Notes under the pieces: generated by a model
What the model saw: only the letters and a program-made list of their open reading frames with translations
Told to the model about the DNA's origin: nothing
Database searches by the model: none
Made by a program: the position numbers and the translations under genes
Assembly: GCA_030576275.1 (NCBI GenBank)
Contig: JALIBN010000028.1
Span: forward strand, 68,952 to 132,951
Direction of reading: 5' to 3'
From: Pseudomonadota bacterium
GTDB lineage: Bacteria; Pseudomonadota; Gammaproteobacteria; Nitrosococcales; Methylophagaceae
Length of the DNA stretch: 64,000 nt
In this document: piece by piece, positions 28,573 to 37,981 of the stretch
Position numbering within the stretch: the stretch's first letter is position 1
Layout: each line of letters starts with the position of its first letter

Positions 28573-29487
28573 TTATTCGGCAGTAGTGACTTCACCATCA
28601 ACCGATTCATAGTCTCTATTAAGGCGTTCAATGGAATCTGTTACATCTTGCTGAGATGTAGATTTAAGCACGATAATTTCAACACGTCTATTCCTCGCCC
28701 TATTCTCAGATGTGTCATTGGTCATGAGTGGTTGTGTTTCAGCGTGTCCTTCAAGAACAAATCGTTCCGGTGGCATTGCACCATCAGCCAATAATTGATG
28801 CACCACAGATGTTGCCCGTGAAGTTGAGAGTTCCCAATTGGAGCGATAACGAGGCGTATTTATGGGTATGTTATCAGTATGGCCAGCGACGACTATCATC
28901 CCATCAGTTTTACTTAATACGAATCGTATTTTATCAAGAATTGGTAAAAATTCTCTGTTTAAGTTCGCATCCCCAGATTGGAAGGACCCTTTTTCCCTTA
29001 TTCTAATTACAATTCTATCGAACTGCGTTTCAACATCAATTAGGCCCTCTTTAATCTCCGATTTTAAGGCTTTTTGAAACCTCAATGATTCTTCCGTAAT
29101 TTGCTCTTTCTGTTTTTTTTCTGCCACCTCAATTCTAGCATCCACATCCATTTTTACTTCTAAAGCCTCTCTAGTCTCATCGTTAGTATCTTGCCTTACT
29201 TCTTTTAATGGTGTTGGCCGTGGTTCACCGGGGCTAAACTCTTGGGCAATTATACTCGTGCCTTTAGGAATGTCATTGGCTAATACTTCACGTTGCACGC
29301 CAAATGCATCATCTAAGGATTTCACCACCATTTTGTATTTTAACGCATCCATTTCAGCAAAAGAGAGTAGCAAAACAAAAAAACACATTAATAATGCCAT
29401 TAAATCTGCAAAAGTCCCCATGTAGGCGGGTAAGCCGACAGGAGGACAGTCTTGTTCAACAGAATCATCTTCGAACTCTTCACTCAT
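28573..29487 (-). CDS. pomB: Flagellar motor stator protein PomB (sodium-type MotB)
   Basis: A 304-residue stator subunit. One membrane helix (about residues 23-45) carries the ion-binding aspartate D28 in MGTFADLMALLMCFFVLLLS, and the next segment FAEMDALKYK matches Vibrio PomB closely, as does DIPKGTSIIAQEF. A Lys/Glu-rich coiled stretch (about 100-135) leads to an OmpA-like peptidoglycan-binding domain with VVAGHTDNIPIN and NRARNRRVEI. It should couple sodium flow to flagellar rotation with PomA, whose gene ends 25 bases upstream. Sodium use is inferred from resemblance to Vibrio PomB. Confidence 0.9.
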   Translation of the reverse strand: MSEEFEDDSVEQDCPPVGLPAYMGTFADLMALLMCFFVLLLSFAEMDALKYKMVVKSLDDAFGVQREVLANDIPKGTSIIAQEFSPGEPRPTPLKEVRQDTNDETREALEVKMDVDARIEVAEKKQKEQITEESLRFQKALKSEIKEGLIDVETQFDRIVIRIREKGSFQSGDANLNREFLPILDKIRFVLSKTDGMIVVAGHTDNIPINTPRYRSNWELSTSRATSVVHQLLADGAMPPERFVLEGHAETQPLMTNDTSENRARNRRVEIIVLKSTSQQDVTDSIERLNRDYESVDGEVTTAE

Positions 29488-29512
29488 TTGAATTGATTCC
29501 TTCCATGGCTAA

Positions 29513-30277
29513 TTATTTAGCGGCTTCAACATTTTCACGTTTAGATGGAGGTAAGAAGTTTTTCAATAACTCATCTAATATTTTCGGATTTTGACCTTCT
29601 TGAATAGCCAGAACACTTTGAATAATGATGTTTTTATTCAGCTGTTCTTCAGCGCTACGTAATGCCAATTTATCAGATATAGGTAATGCAAACATATTGG
29701 CTATCATTGCTCCGTAAAGTGTTGTCAATAACGCGATAGCCATTGCAGGACCAATTGATTTAGGATCAGACATATTGGACAGCATTTGTACCAAGCCGAC
29801 GAGCGTACCGATCATTCCCATAGCGGGACCTGCATCACCGATTTGTTTAAAAATATCTTGTCCCATTTTATGACGCGCGACCATTTCATTCATTTCTGTC
29901 GAAAGTGCCTTTTTTACTACAGAAGCTTCATGACCATCAACCAGCATAGTAATGCCCTTCGATAATACTGGATTACTGATTTCCTGCCCTTCCAATGCTA
30001 AAAGACCTTCTTTTCGTGCAATACCCGCCAATTCAACAACGCTAGCAATTAAGACTTCAGCGCTTTCAGCTTTATATAAAAACGCTTTCAATGCTGTTTT
30101 CATTGAGCCAATAAGCTGCCCAAAGGTGAATCGCATTAAAACAACGCCTATAATACCGCCTACTACTATCACGAATGACGGAGCATTGATAAAGACCAAT
30201 GCTCCCGATCCTAGGGCGATGGTCGCAAGAATAAGCAGCCAGGCAAATAAAAGTCCTATTAGTGTAGCTAAATCCAC
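29513..30277 (-). CDS. pomA: Flagellar motor stator protein PomA (sodium-type MotA)
   Basis: A 254-residue inner-membrane protein with four helices in the MotA/PomA pattern: two near the N-terminus (about 5-50) and two near 150-200. The third and fourth helices show DAGPAMGMIGTLVGLVQML and GPAMAIALLTTLYGAMIANM, the ion-channel signature. The large loop between helices 2 and 3 holds the conserved charged residues that contact the rotor. The start codon is GTG, preceded by AAGGGG eight bases upstream. No other flagellar genes are in the window, which is usual for PomAB loci. Confidence 0.92.
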   Translation of the reverse strand: MDLATLIGLLFAWLLILATIALGSGALVFINAPSFVIVVGGIIGVVLMRFTFGQLIGSMKTALKAFLYKAESAEVLIASVVELAGIARKEGLLALEGQEISNPVLSKGITMLVDGHEASVVKKALSTEMNEMVARHKMGQDIFKQIGDAGPAMGMIGTLVGLVQMLSNMSDPKSIGPAMAIALLTTLYGAMIANMFALPISDKLALRSAEEQLNKNIIIQSVLAIQEGQNPKILDELLKNFLPPSKRENVEAAK

Positions 30278-30426
30278 AAATCAATCCCCTTAGATGAGTG
30301 CCGTGTAATTGAAATATATAGTTCAACAACAGGATATAAAAGTAGAAAAGCTTTCATGTGACTATACCCTGATCCTTTAATTTTAAAGGGTTATTCTACT
30401 TAATACCGACCAAAAAATCTTTTCTA

Positions 30427-32574
30427 TTAATTTAATAGTATTTTTTTCTTTAATTTTTGACGATATAGTAACCATGCAGGCATTAAGACAAAAATACATA
30501 AGACGACTAAAGCGAACAAAGGCCATAAAATAGGCTTGTTCCACTCATTTTGTAGGCTTAGCCGTTGCTCAGCATCTACTCGTCGATATTTGATAGTGTT
30601 ATTTGCCATTAAATTCGGTTTAACGTTTTTATTCCACGAATGATACAAAGAAAATTGTTTCGAATGAAAACCCCATATCCATGGCGAGTCGTCAGTGAGT
30701 ATATTTAACATTTTTTTGATTATGACTTGTCTGTCCTTGTTATCCGGCATCACTCGCATCTGCTCGAATAAGTGATCAAACTTGTCATTTTGATAGTTAG
30801 CGGCGTTTTCACCACCGCTAACTGCCTTACTATTGGGGCCATACAGTAGAAATAAGAAATTCTCAGGATCAGGATAATCAGCATTCCAGCCCCATTGGAA
30901 AAGCTGGGCTTGGCCAGTACGCATTTTATCCTGAAAACGATTATAGTCAGTACTGCGAATAACGAGTTGTAGCCCTAATTTAGTGAACTGTTTCCGTAAC
31001 CAATCAAACTGTGCCTTGGCATCGGGCCCACTTGCAGGCACGTCATAATACAAAGTCAACGGCTCACCAGTTTCTTGAGATCTACCTGCTGGATAACCCG
31101 CTTCACCTAATAATTCACGAGCTTTATCTAAAGATTTACGCTTAGCAACATCTTGCTCCCAATCATACACATTATGATTAAGACCCGATTCCCCATCAAT
31201 ATAACCAAAGATACCAGGAGGAATAGGTCCTTGAGCAGGAATACCGCGCCCATTTAGAAATATTGAAATATATTCCTCGTAATCAACCGCAATTGAAATT
31301 GCCTGCCTTAGTTTTTTTGAAGCATCACTATATCCACCTATGATGGGATCTTGCATATTGAATCCGATATAGGAAGTTGAAGCCGCGATTGCGGTTCTAA
31401 GTGCTATCCCCTTTTCTTTCATAGCATCACTCAACGAAAATTGCCCCTGAGATGCAACTTGAATTGCTTGATCGAAACTGTCCGAACTAATCCCACTAAT
31501 ATCATAATAACCTTGGAGAAATTTGTTCCAATATGAAGTATTTTCTTTTTCTAATGTAAAAATAACTTTATCTATGAAAGGTAGTTTTTTACCTTTATCA
31601 GCTAATAGTCCTAATGCTGAATCTGTTGGCTCCCCTTCCTCAGGATAATATTCAGGATGATAATTTGAGTTTTTTTCAAGCACCATTCGACTATTTGGAT
31701 CGTTCTCAGTTAATTGATAAGGACCTGTTCCAACTGGATACCAGTCCAGCGTAATATTCTTTTTAATTAATCCAGCCTGGTCATAAAATGAATCTGCTTC
31801 CCATGGAACTGGGGCAAAAAAGGGCATGGCTAACCAATAACGTAACTGAGGATATTTTCCGATGACCTTAATTTCATAAGTATATCGATCGATTACCGAT
31901 ACACCTGAAATATCTGAGGTTAGCAAATCTATTGCTTGTCCTGATTGACTGTCATCTCGTAATAGGTCCGCATATTCGGCTAAGCCCGCTATGTATTCAC
32001 TCATCACACCCAATATCGGAGAATGTATATCTGGGTGGGCTAGCCGTTTAATTTGATATACATAATCTTCAGCAATTAATTCCCTACTATCTTGTTGTTC
32101 AAAGTCAGAAAGCTTATTAATGTTATCTAGTTCATCGTCCGTCAGTTGATGGTATAAAAACATCCCTTTATTATTTTTTGCAAAGGCAGGATGTGGTTGA
32201 TAAAGAATATTCGGTTTAATCGTTATTTGATAAACACTATAGGCCACGTCGCTAGTAATATCCTCCTCGCTGACTTCCATGCTTTGTTCATTAAAATAAC
32301 GTACTGAGGGCAAACTAGTGGCTGTCAGAGGCACTAATGTATATGGTCGTTTTAGATAGTGATACTGGAATGGTGGCTCATAAATCTGCCCTGTAAAACT
32401 CGCTTCGTTAGAACTATATGATTTAGCGGGATCTAAATGTTTTGGTCGTAGCGAAAATGAAGTGTACAAAATCACATCATCATCAGCTTGTTGTGAATAC
32501 GGAGAGTTAACGGCAGGTAAGTCACAGCCAACCAAAAAAAATAAAACAATACTAAAATACGGAAAAAATCGCAT
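30427..32574 (-). CDS. Peptide/oligopeptide-binding lipoprotein (SBP_bac_5), with C-terminal membrane helix
   Basis: A 715-residue extracellular solute-binding protein. The start at 32574 gives MRFFPYFSIVLFFLVGC, a lipoprotein signal with lipobox LVGC (lipid cysteine at 17). The body has the family 5 pattern (LRPKHLDPAKSYSSNEAS, later DWYPVGTGPYQL and LRQAISIAVDYEEY). A hydrophobic helix near residues 680-700 (PLFALVVLCIFVLMPAWLLY) and a basic tail end the protein, an unusual second anchor. Typical DppA/OppA proteins are about 540 residues. No permease or ATPase genes adjoin it. An alternative TTG start at 32589 lacks support. Confidence 0.82.
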   Translation of the reverse strand: MRFFPYFSIVLFFLVGCDLPAVNSPYSQQADDDVILYTSFSLRPKHLDPAKSYSSNEASFTGQIYEPPFQYHYLKRPYTLVPLTATSLPSVRYFNEQSMEVSEEDITSDVAYSVYQITIKPNILYQPHPAFAKNNKGMFLYHQLTDDELDNINKLSDFEQQDSRELIAEDYVYQIKRLAHPDIHSPILGVMSEYIAGLAEYADLLRDDSQSGQAIDLLTSDISGVSVIDRYTYEIKVIGKYPQLRYWLAMPFFAPVPWEADSFYDQAGLIKKNITLDWYPVGTGPYQLTENDPNSRMVLEKNSNYHPEYYPEEGEPTDSALGLLADKGKKLPFIDKVIFTLEKENTSYWNKFLQGYYDISGISSDSFDQAIQVASQGQFSLSDAMKEKGIALRTAIAASTSYIGFNMQDPIIGGYSDASKKLRQAISIAVDYEEYISIFLNGRGIPAQGPIPPGIFGYIDGESGLNHNVYDWEQDVAKRKSLDKARELLGEAGYPAGRSQETGEPLTLYYDVPASGPDAKAQFDWLRKQFTKLGLQLVIRSTDYNRFQDKMRTGQAQLFQWGWNADYPDPENFLFLLYGPNSKAVSGGENAANYQNDKFDHLFEQMRVMPDNKDRQVIIKKMLNILTDDSPWIWGFHSKQFSLYHSWNKNVKPNLMANNTIKYRRVDAEQRLSLQNEWNKPILWPLFALVVLCIFVLMPAWLLYRQKLKKKILLN

Positions 32575-32646
32575 GGAATAACCCGCCAATTTACAAATGT
32601 ACTTTATTATATCTAGTTATATGTGATGTTGCCTCTTTCAGAAATA

Positions 32647-32662
32647 AGTAATTTACGTTACT
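32647..32662. promoter_or_regulatory. Imperfect inverted repeat upstream of fabI
   Basis: AGTAA and TTACT arms flank TTTACG about 40 bases before the fabI ATG. It is a possible site for a fatty-acid-responsive regulator, judged on position and symmetry only. Confidence 0.25.
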
Positions 32663-32700
32663 TTATTACGTTTTCGAACATAACAAACTAAGGATTAACT

Positions 32701-33486
32701 ATGGGATTTTTACAAGGCAAACGTGTATTAATTGTCGGGGTTGCTAGTGCACGGTCAATTGCATCAGGTATTGCCCTCGCAATGGCACGTGAAGGTGCCG
32801 AACTGGCATTTACTTATCAAAACGATAAATTAAAATCTCGTGTCGAAAAAATTGCTGCAGAATGTGGTTCTGATCCCGCGCTATTGTTTCCATGCGATGT
32901 TGCTAGTGATACAGAAATTGCAACCGTGTTTGAACAATTAGGTCAACATTGGGATGGCTTGGATACCATCGTTCACTCTGTCGCGTTTGCTCCCCGTGAT
33001 CAATTACAAGGTAGCTATGTTGACAGTGTAACCCGTGAAGGCTTTGCGACTGCACATGACATCAGTTCTTACAGCTTTGTTGCTTTAGCTAAAGCAGGAA
33101 AAGACATGATGGCTGGACGAAAAGGTTCATTATTAACCTTGAGCTACTTGGGCGCAGAACGAGCCATTGATAACTACAATGTTATGGGTGTGGCTAAGGC
33201 GAGTTTAGAAGCTAACGTTCGCTATATGGCCTATTCATTGGGCCCTGATGGCACACGCGTTAATGCCGTCTCGGCTGGACCAATTAAAACGCTCGCTTCT
33301 GCCGGTATTGCAGACTTTAGTAAAAAAATGGCCATGGGTGAGCAAGTGTCACCACTCCGCCGTAACGTTACTATAGAAGAAGTAGGTAATGTTGCAGCAT
33401 TTATGTGTTCAGATTTAGCCTCAGGTATTACTGGTGAAATTACCTATGTTGACAGTGGCTACAACATTGTGGGTATTTCAGGTTAA
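32701..33486 (+). CDS. fabI: Enoyl-[acyl-carrier-protein] reductase (NADH)
   Basis: A 261-residue short-chain-dehydrogenase-like enzyme that makes the last reduction in each cycle of fatty acid elongation. It shows the cofactor site [22 protein letters not shown], the catalytic pair in [19 protein letters not shown] (Tyr-x6-Lys), and the substrate-loop [13 protein letters not shown]. Length matches E. coli FabI (262). A good AAGGA ribosome site precedes the ATG. It is monocistronic, ending at a strong hairpin terminator shared with ppiD. Confidence 0.97.
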   Translation: MGFLQGKRVLIVGVASARSIASGIALAMAREGAELAFTYQNDKLKSRVEKIAAECGSDPALLFPCDVASDTEIATVFEQLGQHWDGLDTIVHSVAFAPRDQLQGSYVDSVTREGFATAHDISSYSFVALAKAGKDMMAGRKGSLLTLSYLGAERAIDNYNVMGVAKASLEANVRYMAYSLGPDGTRVNAVSAGPIKTLASAGIADFSKKMAMGEQVSPLRRNVTIEEVGNVAAFMCSDLASGITGEITYVDSGYNIVGISG

Positions 33487-33540
33487 ATTACAGTAGGGAT
33501 CTTCATACTGACTAGTCTCTAATTTACTGCTCAGTATGAA

Positions 33541-33571
33541 CAAAAAAAGGCGCTATAAGCGCCTTTTTTTT
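33541..33571. terminator. Bidirectional terminator between fabI and ppiD
   Basis: GGCGCT and AGCGCC form a 6-bp stem with a 3-base loop, flanked by seven A on one side and eight T on the other, so it can terminate fabI rightward and ppiD leftward. Confidence 0.92.
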
Positions 33572-33590
33572 GAACAAATTAAACGCGTCG

Positions 33591-35477
33591 TTATAGATTT
33601 TCTTTAAACAATTCAATATCTGCTTGTTCTTTTAAGCTATCAATCAATGCTTGTAACTCACTGGTTCCATAAGTCCGAACTAAATGAGACTTTAAGCCAT
33701 CACGTTCTTCTTGTGGCGCATCAGTAGCAACACCATCTTTAGCAGAGATGATATTAGCCACAATATAATTGGCATTAGTTGCTGTGAACCCGATAAATGA
33801 CGTTTCTGAACGAGGTCTCGCTACAGCGAAAGCACGCTCTAATATTTGCGAGCTGAGTTCTTTACTCGTACGTGTATATGATTGCTCTGTATGCCACTGA
33901 TTGTCAGCGAATAATCCTTCAGGTGGCGTACCTGCTTTTAGTTTAGCTAAGATCGCCTCGCCAATTTCGCGAGCTTTGTCTCTAGCACCTGCATAACGTA
34001 GTTGTTCAGTTATCGCCGGTGCAACAGACTCGTATGGCAGTTGGCTTGCAGTGATATGTTTGTTTTTATGTAGTACCATAAAATCAGATTTACTTAGTTC
34101 AATCACAGCACTATTTAGATTATTTACTAATACATCTTCACTAAAGGCCACACTCGCAACTTTTTTATTCGTTGCAATGCCAGTGGTGTTGCCATCACGC
34201 ATAAATGCTTGGCTAGTTTTTACTTTTAAGGATAACTCTTCAGCGACAACGTCTAGGTTGTCGGGATTTTCATAACTTAAATTGGCAAATTTTTCTGCTT
34301 GTTCAAAAAATAAATCTTCTGCTTTTTGACGACGATAAAGCGCTTCAATCTGATCACGGGCATCCATAAAAGACTTACCTTCAGATGTTTGAATCGCGGT
34401 CAATTTGATTAGGTGATAGCCGAATTCTGTTTTAACAGGTTCACTCACTTCACCGATCTTTGCCATCGAAAATACGGCTTCTTCAAATATAGGGTCCATT
34501 ACACCCCGCTGAAACAAACCTAAGTCACCGCCTTCTGTAGCAGAACCAGTATCTTGTGAAAACTCAGTAGCTAGTGCGGCAAAATCTTCGCCTTGTTCAA
34601 GCCGTTTTGTTATCGATTCTAGCGTTACCTTTGCTTCAGGCTCATCACCTTCAATTAAAATATGGCTGGCTTGGCGTTGCTCTGGACCAACAAACTGGTC
34701 TTTATTTTTTTCATAAAAAGCTTTGAGTGATTCGTCATCAACTGTAATATTTTTAGTTAACTCATCAACTGATAATTCAACATAGTCGACCACCATCTGT
34801 TCTGGTGCCATATAGTTAATTAAATGCTCATCATAATAACTACGAACGGCCTCATCAGTTACTACAACTTGGTCTAATTGGTCTTGGGCAGCCACAACAC
34901 CATAAGCAATCTCACGTGTTTGATTTTCTAATCGCAAAATTGTATTTAAATTATAATCAGTAACAATTACCGAACGCTGTGCATTTTCAGCTAATTCTTG
35001 TGTTAATACATCTACCCGTAATTGTGATTCGTATTGAGCCGGATTCAAACCAACACGGGCAAGTGTCATTGAATAAACGTCGTTATCAAATTGACCATTC
35101 TTTTGAAATGCAGCCGTTGATTTAATAATCTCAAATAATGCCTTATCAGTGACTTTCTGTCCTAAGTCATGTCCAGCCAAAATGAGCAGTTTTTGTTCTA
35201 TAAGTCCGTCAAGGACGTTCTGCTTTACAGCAATACCGTCAAACATCGCCGGGTCAAAATTTTCTCCCATCATATTTCTCATGCGATCACGATATTGCTG
35301 TAACGCTTTTTGATACTCAACTTGCTGGATTGGTTGGCCATTAACTTCGGCCACAATGACATCAGATGGACCAGTCATGTAGGAGTTAACGCCCCATAAA
35401 GCAAATGGAATACTAATTAAGCCTACAATTAACCATGCAACCCAACCTTGGGCTCGTTCACGAATAAAATGCAACAT
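33591..35477 (-). CDS. ppiD: Periplasmic folding chaperone / peptidyl-prolyl isomerase
   Basis: A 628-residue inner-membrane-anchored protein with a large periplasmic part. One N-terminal helix ([19 protein letters not shown], residues 12-30) is followed by a SurA-N-like chaperone domain and a single parvulin domain, about residues 265-365 ([14 protein letters not shown], then [21 protein letters not shown] and EFGYHLIKL). It helps secreted proteins leave the Sec translocon. It lies downstream of hupB and two tRNA genes, the standard gammaproteobacterial order. The tRNA terminator precedes it, so it needs its own promoter in the 50-base gap. Confidence 0.93.
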   Translation of the reverse strand: MLHFIRERAQGWVAWLIVGLISIPFALWGVNSYMTGPSDVIVAEVNGQPIQQVEYQKALQQYRDRMRNMMGENFDPAMFDGIAVKQNVLDGLIEQKLLILAGHDLGQKVTDKALFEIIKSTAAFQKNGQFDNDVYSMTLARVGLNPAQYESQLRVDVLTQELAENAQRSVIVTDYNLNTILRLENQTREIAYGVVAAQDQLDQVVVTDEAVRSYYDEHLINYMAPEQMVVDYVELSVDELTKNITVDDESLKAFYEKNKDQFVGPEQRQASHILIEGDEPEAKVTLESITKRLEQGEDFAALATEFSQDTGSATEGGDLGLFQRGVMDPIFEEAVFSMAKIGEVSEPVKTEFGYHLIKLTAIQTSEGKSFMDARDQIEALYRRQKAEDLFFEQAEKFANLSYENPDNLDVVAEELSLKVKTSQAFMRDGNTTGIATNKKVASVAFSEDVLVNNLNSAVIELSKSDFMVLHKNKHITASQLPYESVAPAITEQLRYAGARDKAREIGEAILAKLKAGTPPEGLFADNQWHTEQSYTRTSKELSSQILERAFAVARPRSETSFIGFTATNANYIVANIISAKDGVATDAPQEERDGLKSHLVRTYGTSELQALIDSLKEQADIELFKENL

Positions 35478-35530
35478 AGGATAGGACCTTCAGTAAAATA
35501 GTGTTGTAAATTTACACCCAAAAAAGATGC

Positions 35531-35560
35531 AAAAAAAAAGGCGCATAAAATGCGCCTTTT
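35531..35560 (-). terminator. Terminator after tRNA-Val/tRNA-Asp
   Basis: On the minus strand a 6-bp stem (GGCGCA with TGCGCC, 5-base loop) is followed by nine T. It sits 8-12 bases past the 3' end of tRNA-Asp and before ppiD. Confidence 0.9.
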
Positions 35561-35567
35561 CGATGTA

Positions 35568-35644
35568 TGGCGGAGCGGACGGGACTCGAACCCGCGACCT
35601 CCGGCGTGACAGGCCAGCATTCTAACCAGCTGAACTACCGCTCC
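35568..35644 (-). tRNA. tRNA-Asp (anticodon GTC)
   Basis: A 77-base gene including encoded CCA. The acceptor stem GGAGCGG pairs with CCGCTCC, the anticodon loop reads CTGTCAC, giving GTC, and the T arm GCGGGTTCGAGTCCCGT is intact. It closely resembles E. coli tRNA-Asp and is transcribed after tRNA-Val. Confidence 0.97.
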
Positions 35645-35652
35645 ATTTTTCT

Positions 35653-35728
35653 TGGTGGGTGCTGAGGGGTTCGAACCCCCGACCCTCGCCTTGTAAGGGC
35701 GATGCTCTCCCAGCTGAGCTAAGCACCC
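35653..35728 (-). tRNA. tRNA-Val (anticodon TAC)
   Basis: A 76-base gene with encoded CCA. Acceptor GGGTGCT pairs with AGCACCC, the anticodon loop contains TAC, and the T arm has GGTTCGAACC. It begins only 12 bases after the hupB stop codon, so it is probably cut out of a hupB-tRNA transcript. Confidence 0.97.
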
Positions 35729-35740
35729 CAAGAAAAAAAA

Positions 35741-36013
35741 CTAGTTTACAGCATCCTTTAACGCTTTGCCAGCTTTAAATGCTGGTATTTTTGCGGCTGC
35801 AATTTGAATCTCTTCACCCGTACGTGGGTTACGACCAGTGCGTGCAGCACGGTCGCGTACAGAGAATGTTCCAAAGCCAACCAATGTTACTTGATCACCC
35901 GAGCTAAGTGCTTTTGTTACCGCACCAGTCATACCATCTACAGCTAGAGCCGCTTTCGCTTTTGAAATATCAGCAGCAGTTGCAATAGCATCAATCAATT
36001 CAGATTTATTCAA
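35741..36013 (-). CDS. hupB: DNA-binding protein HU (beta-type)
   Basis: A 90-residue histone-like protein that bends and compacts DNA as a dimer. It begins [21 protein letters not shown] and has the arm signature [25 protein letters not shown], with a conserved proline at the arm tip. Length is exactly that of the family. In E. coli the neighbours are lon and ppiD; here ppiD is retained, but two tRNA genes intervene and rsmA lies upstream in place of lon. Confidence 0.97.
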   Translation of the reverse strand: MNKSELIDAIATAADISKAKAALAVDGMTGAVTKALSSGDQVTLVGFGTFSVRDRAARTGRNPRTGEEIQIAAAKIPAFKAGKALKDAVN

Positions 36014-36203
36014 AATTCAATTCCTCATCTCGTTTATACTTAATTATAATATTGTCTCGACCCAAGCCGAATGGCCTAATAGGGAATGGCTATCTAACTA
36101 CAGCAAAATCAGAGTGTCAAGTCTTTGCTCATATTACTTACAGTCTTAGATAAACTCCCTTTATGTATGGGGAGGTTCTGTCCGCGGTATTATCGCCAAA
36201 TAC

Positions 36204-37007
36204 TTAATCTTTTGTTGATTCCAGCCATGTACGGGTTATTTCCACATACTGAACAACCGTTATGGTTTCTGGTCGCTGTTCTAGATCGATTCCTGATGCT
36301 AGCAAAATATCGAGTCCGACTAGGTTTTTCAGGGTGTTAGCAATGGTTTTACGTCTCTGAGAAAATGCCTGTGTGACTACTTGACCTAATGCTTGTATAT
36401 CGACATTTCCACCAATACGTTCAGCTAAGGGATGTAGGTAAATTATCGCCGATTCAACTTTAGGAATAGGGTCAAAAGCTTCTGGTGGAACTATAAATAA
36501 TAATTCTGCCTGACACCGATATTGCACCATAATACTCAAACGGCCATATCGCTTAGTACCTGGTTGCGCACAGATACGCTCTACAACTTCACGTTGAAGC
36601 ATGAAGAACATATCTTCAATACAATCAGATTGGTCGAGTAAATGAAACAATAACGGTGTAGTAATGTTATAGGGTAAGTTGCCAATGATCCGCAATTTTT
36701 CCTGCTGATTTTGTAAGCTTCGGAAATTAAACGTCAATGCATCCGCTTGATGAATGGTTAAATGAGGGTAAATTGCTAAGCGGGCTTCTAATAACGGTAC
36801 TAGATCCCGATCCAATTCGACAACATCTAACTGGTCACCTTGTTGTAATAACGGAATGGTCAATGCAGCTCGTCCAGGGCCAATTTCAATTAAGTGCTGG
36901 CCAGGCTGTGGATCAAATGCGGCGACAATATCATCAATGACACTTTGGTCTTGTAAAAAATTCTGACCAAATCGTTTTCGTGCTTTCGGATAGCGTTTAT
37001 CGCTCAT
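36204..37007 (-). CDS. rsmA: 16S rRNA (adenine1518-N6/adenine1519-N6)-dimethyltransferase
   Basis: A 267-residue SAM-dependent enzyme (KsgA) that dimethylates two adenines near the 3' end of 16S rRNA. The N-terminal RKRFGQNFLQDQSVID, the SAM motif IEIGPGRAALTIPLL and the catalytic NLPYNITTPLLFHLL are clear. Loss of this gene in other bacteria gives kasugamycin resistance. It begins two bases after the pdxA stop, forming the end of lptD-surA-pdxA-rsmA. The apaG-apaH pair that follows in E. coli is absent here. Confidence 0.97.
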   Translation of the reverse strand: MSDKRYPKARKRFGQNFLQDQSVIDDIVAAFDPQPGQHLIEIGPGRAALTIPLLQQGDQLDVVELDRDLVPLLEARLAIYPHLTIHQADALTFNFRSLQNQQEKLRIIGNLPYNITTPLLFHLLDQSDCIEDMFFMLQREVVERICAQPGTKRYGRLSIMVQYRCQAELLFIVPPEAFDPIPKVESAIIYLHPLAERIGGNVDIQALGQVVTQAFSQRRKTIANTLKNLVGLDILLASGIDLEQRPETITVVQYVEITRTWLESTKD

Positions 37008-37009
37008 TA

Positions 37010-37981
37010 TTATTGTTTACTCTTTATCATTGTATTAGCCATATCAATCGCGGCCTGTAAGCTACTTATTGTTGCCTTACCTGTTCCAGCGATATCTAGC
37101 GCCGTACCATGGTCCACTGATGTTCGAATGAAGGGTAAGCCTAGTGTGACATTCACTGCACGTCCAAAGCCTTGATGCTTAAGTACAGGTAATCCTTGAT
37201 CGTGATACATCGCTAGCACTACATCAAAATCTTGTAATTTTTCCTCCACGAATATCGTATCTGCTGGCCATGGGCCAGATAAATTGATGCCCCGTTTAGT
37301 TAACCGTTGTATGACAGGTGAAATAACGTCTATTTCTTCCGTGCCTAGGTGCCCGCCTTCTCCAGCATGCGGATTTAAGCCACAAACGGCAATCCGTGGT
37401 GAAGAAAGTCCGTGATGAATAATTTCTATAACCCGAGTTAATGAGGCTTGGGTAATTGCTTCGCTCACCATTTTTAACGGTAAATGTGTTGTTGCTAATG
37501 CTACCCGTAATGTAGGTGTCGCCAGCATCATTACTACTTGTTCAACACCTGCGCCATCAGCAAAAAATTCTGTATGACCACTAAACGTAAATCCAGCATC
37601 ATTAATAATACCTTTATGGACGGGTGCTGTTACGACGGCGTCAAAGGCTCCTTTCAGACAACCATTCAAAGCTAGCTGTAGACTATCTAAAACATAGGTC
37701 GAATTGAGGCTATTTAATACGCCCGCCGTCACTGGTTCAGCTAACGCTACAGGCAGATAGCGTAATGTACCTTTTGCTGGCGCCTGTGACGGTTTAGAAA
37801 GGTCGGTTAACTCTAGCTTAATAGGCAATCCTAATTGTTGAGCACGTTGCTCTAACAATTGAGGGTCGGCGATAACTACTAATTCACACGTTTGCTGTTG
37901 CTGTGCTAGCTCTACGCAGAGATCAGGGCCAATTCCTGCCGGCTCACCGGCAGTGAGAGCTATTCGGTAGCATGTATTCAA
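37010..37981 (-). CDS. pdxA: 4-hydroxythreonine-4-phosphate dehydrogenase
   Basis: A 323-residue NAD-dependent, metal-requiring enzyme of vitamin B6 synthesis. The motifs [35 protein letters not shown] and [16 protein letters not shown] (with the metal histidine) are all present. Its ATG overlaps the surA stop (ATGA), so it is translationally coupled to surA. Length is close to E. coli PdxA (329). Confidence 0.97.
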   Translation of the reverse strand: MNTCYRIALTAGEPAGIGPDLCVELAQQQQTCELVVIADPQLLEQRAQQLGLPIKLELTDLSKPSQAPAKGTLRYLPVALAEPVTAGVLNSLNSTYVLDSLQLALNGCLKGAFDAVVTAPVHKGIINDAGFTFSGHTEFFADGAGVEQVVMMLATPTLRVALATTHLPLKMVSEAITQASLTRVIEIIHHGLSSPRIAVCGLNPHAGEGGHLGTEEIDVISPVIQRLTKRGINLSGPWPADTIFVEEKLQDFDVVLAMYHDQGLPVLKHQGFGRAVNVTLGLPFIRTSVDHGTALDIAGTGKATISSLQAAIDMANTMIKSKQ

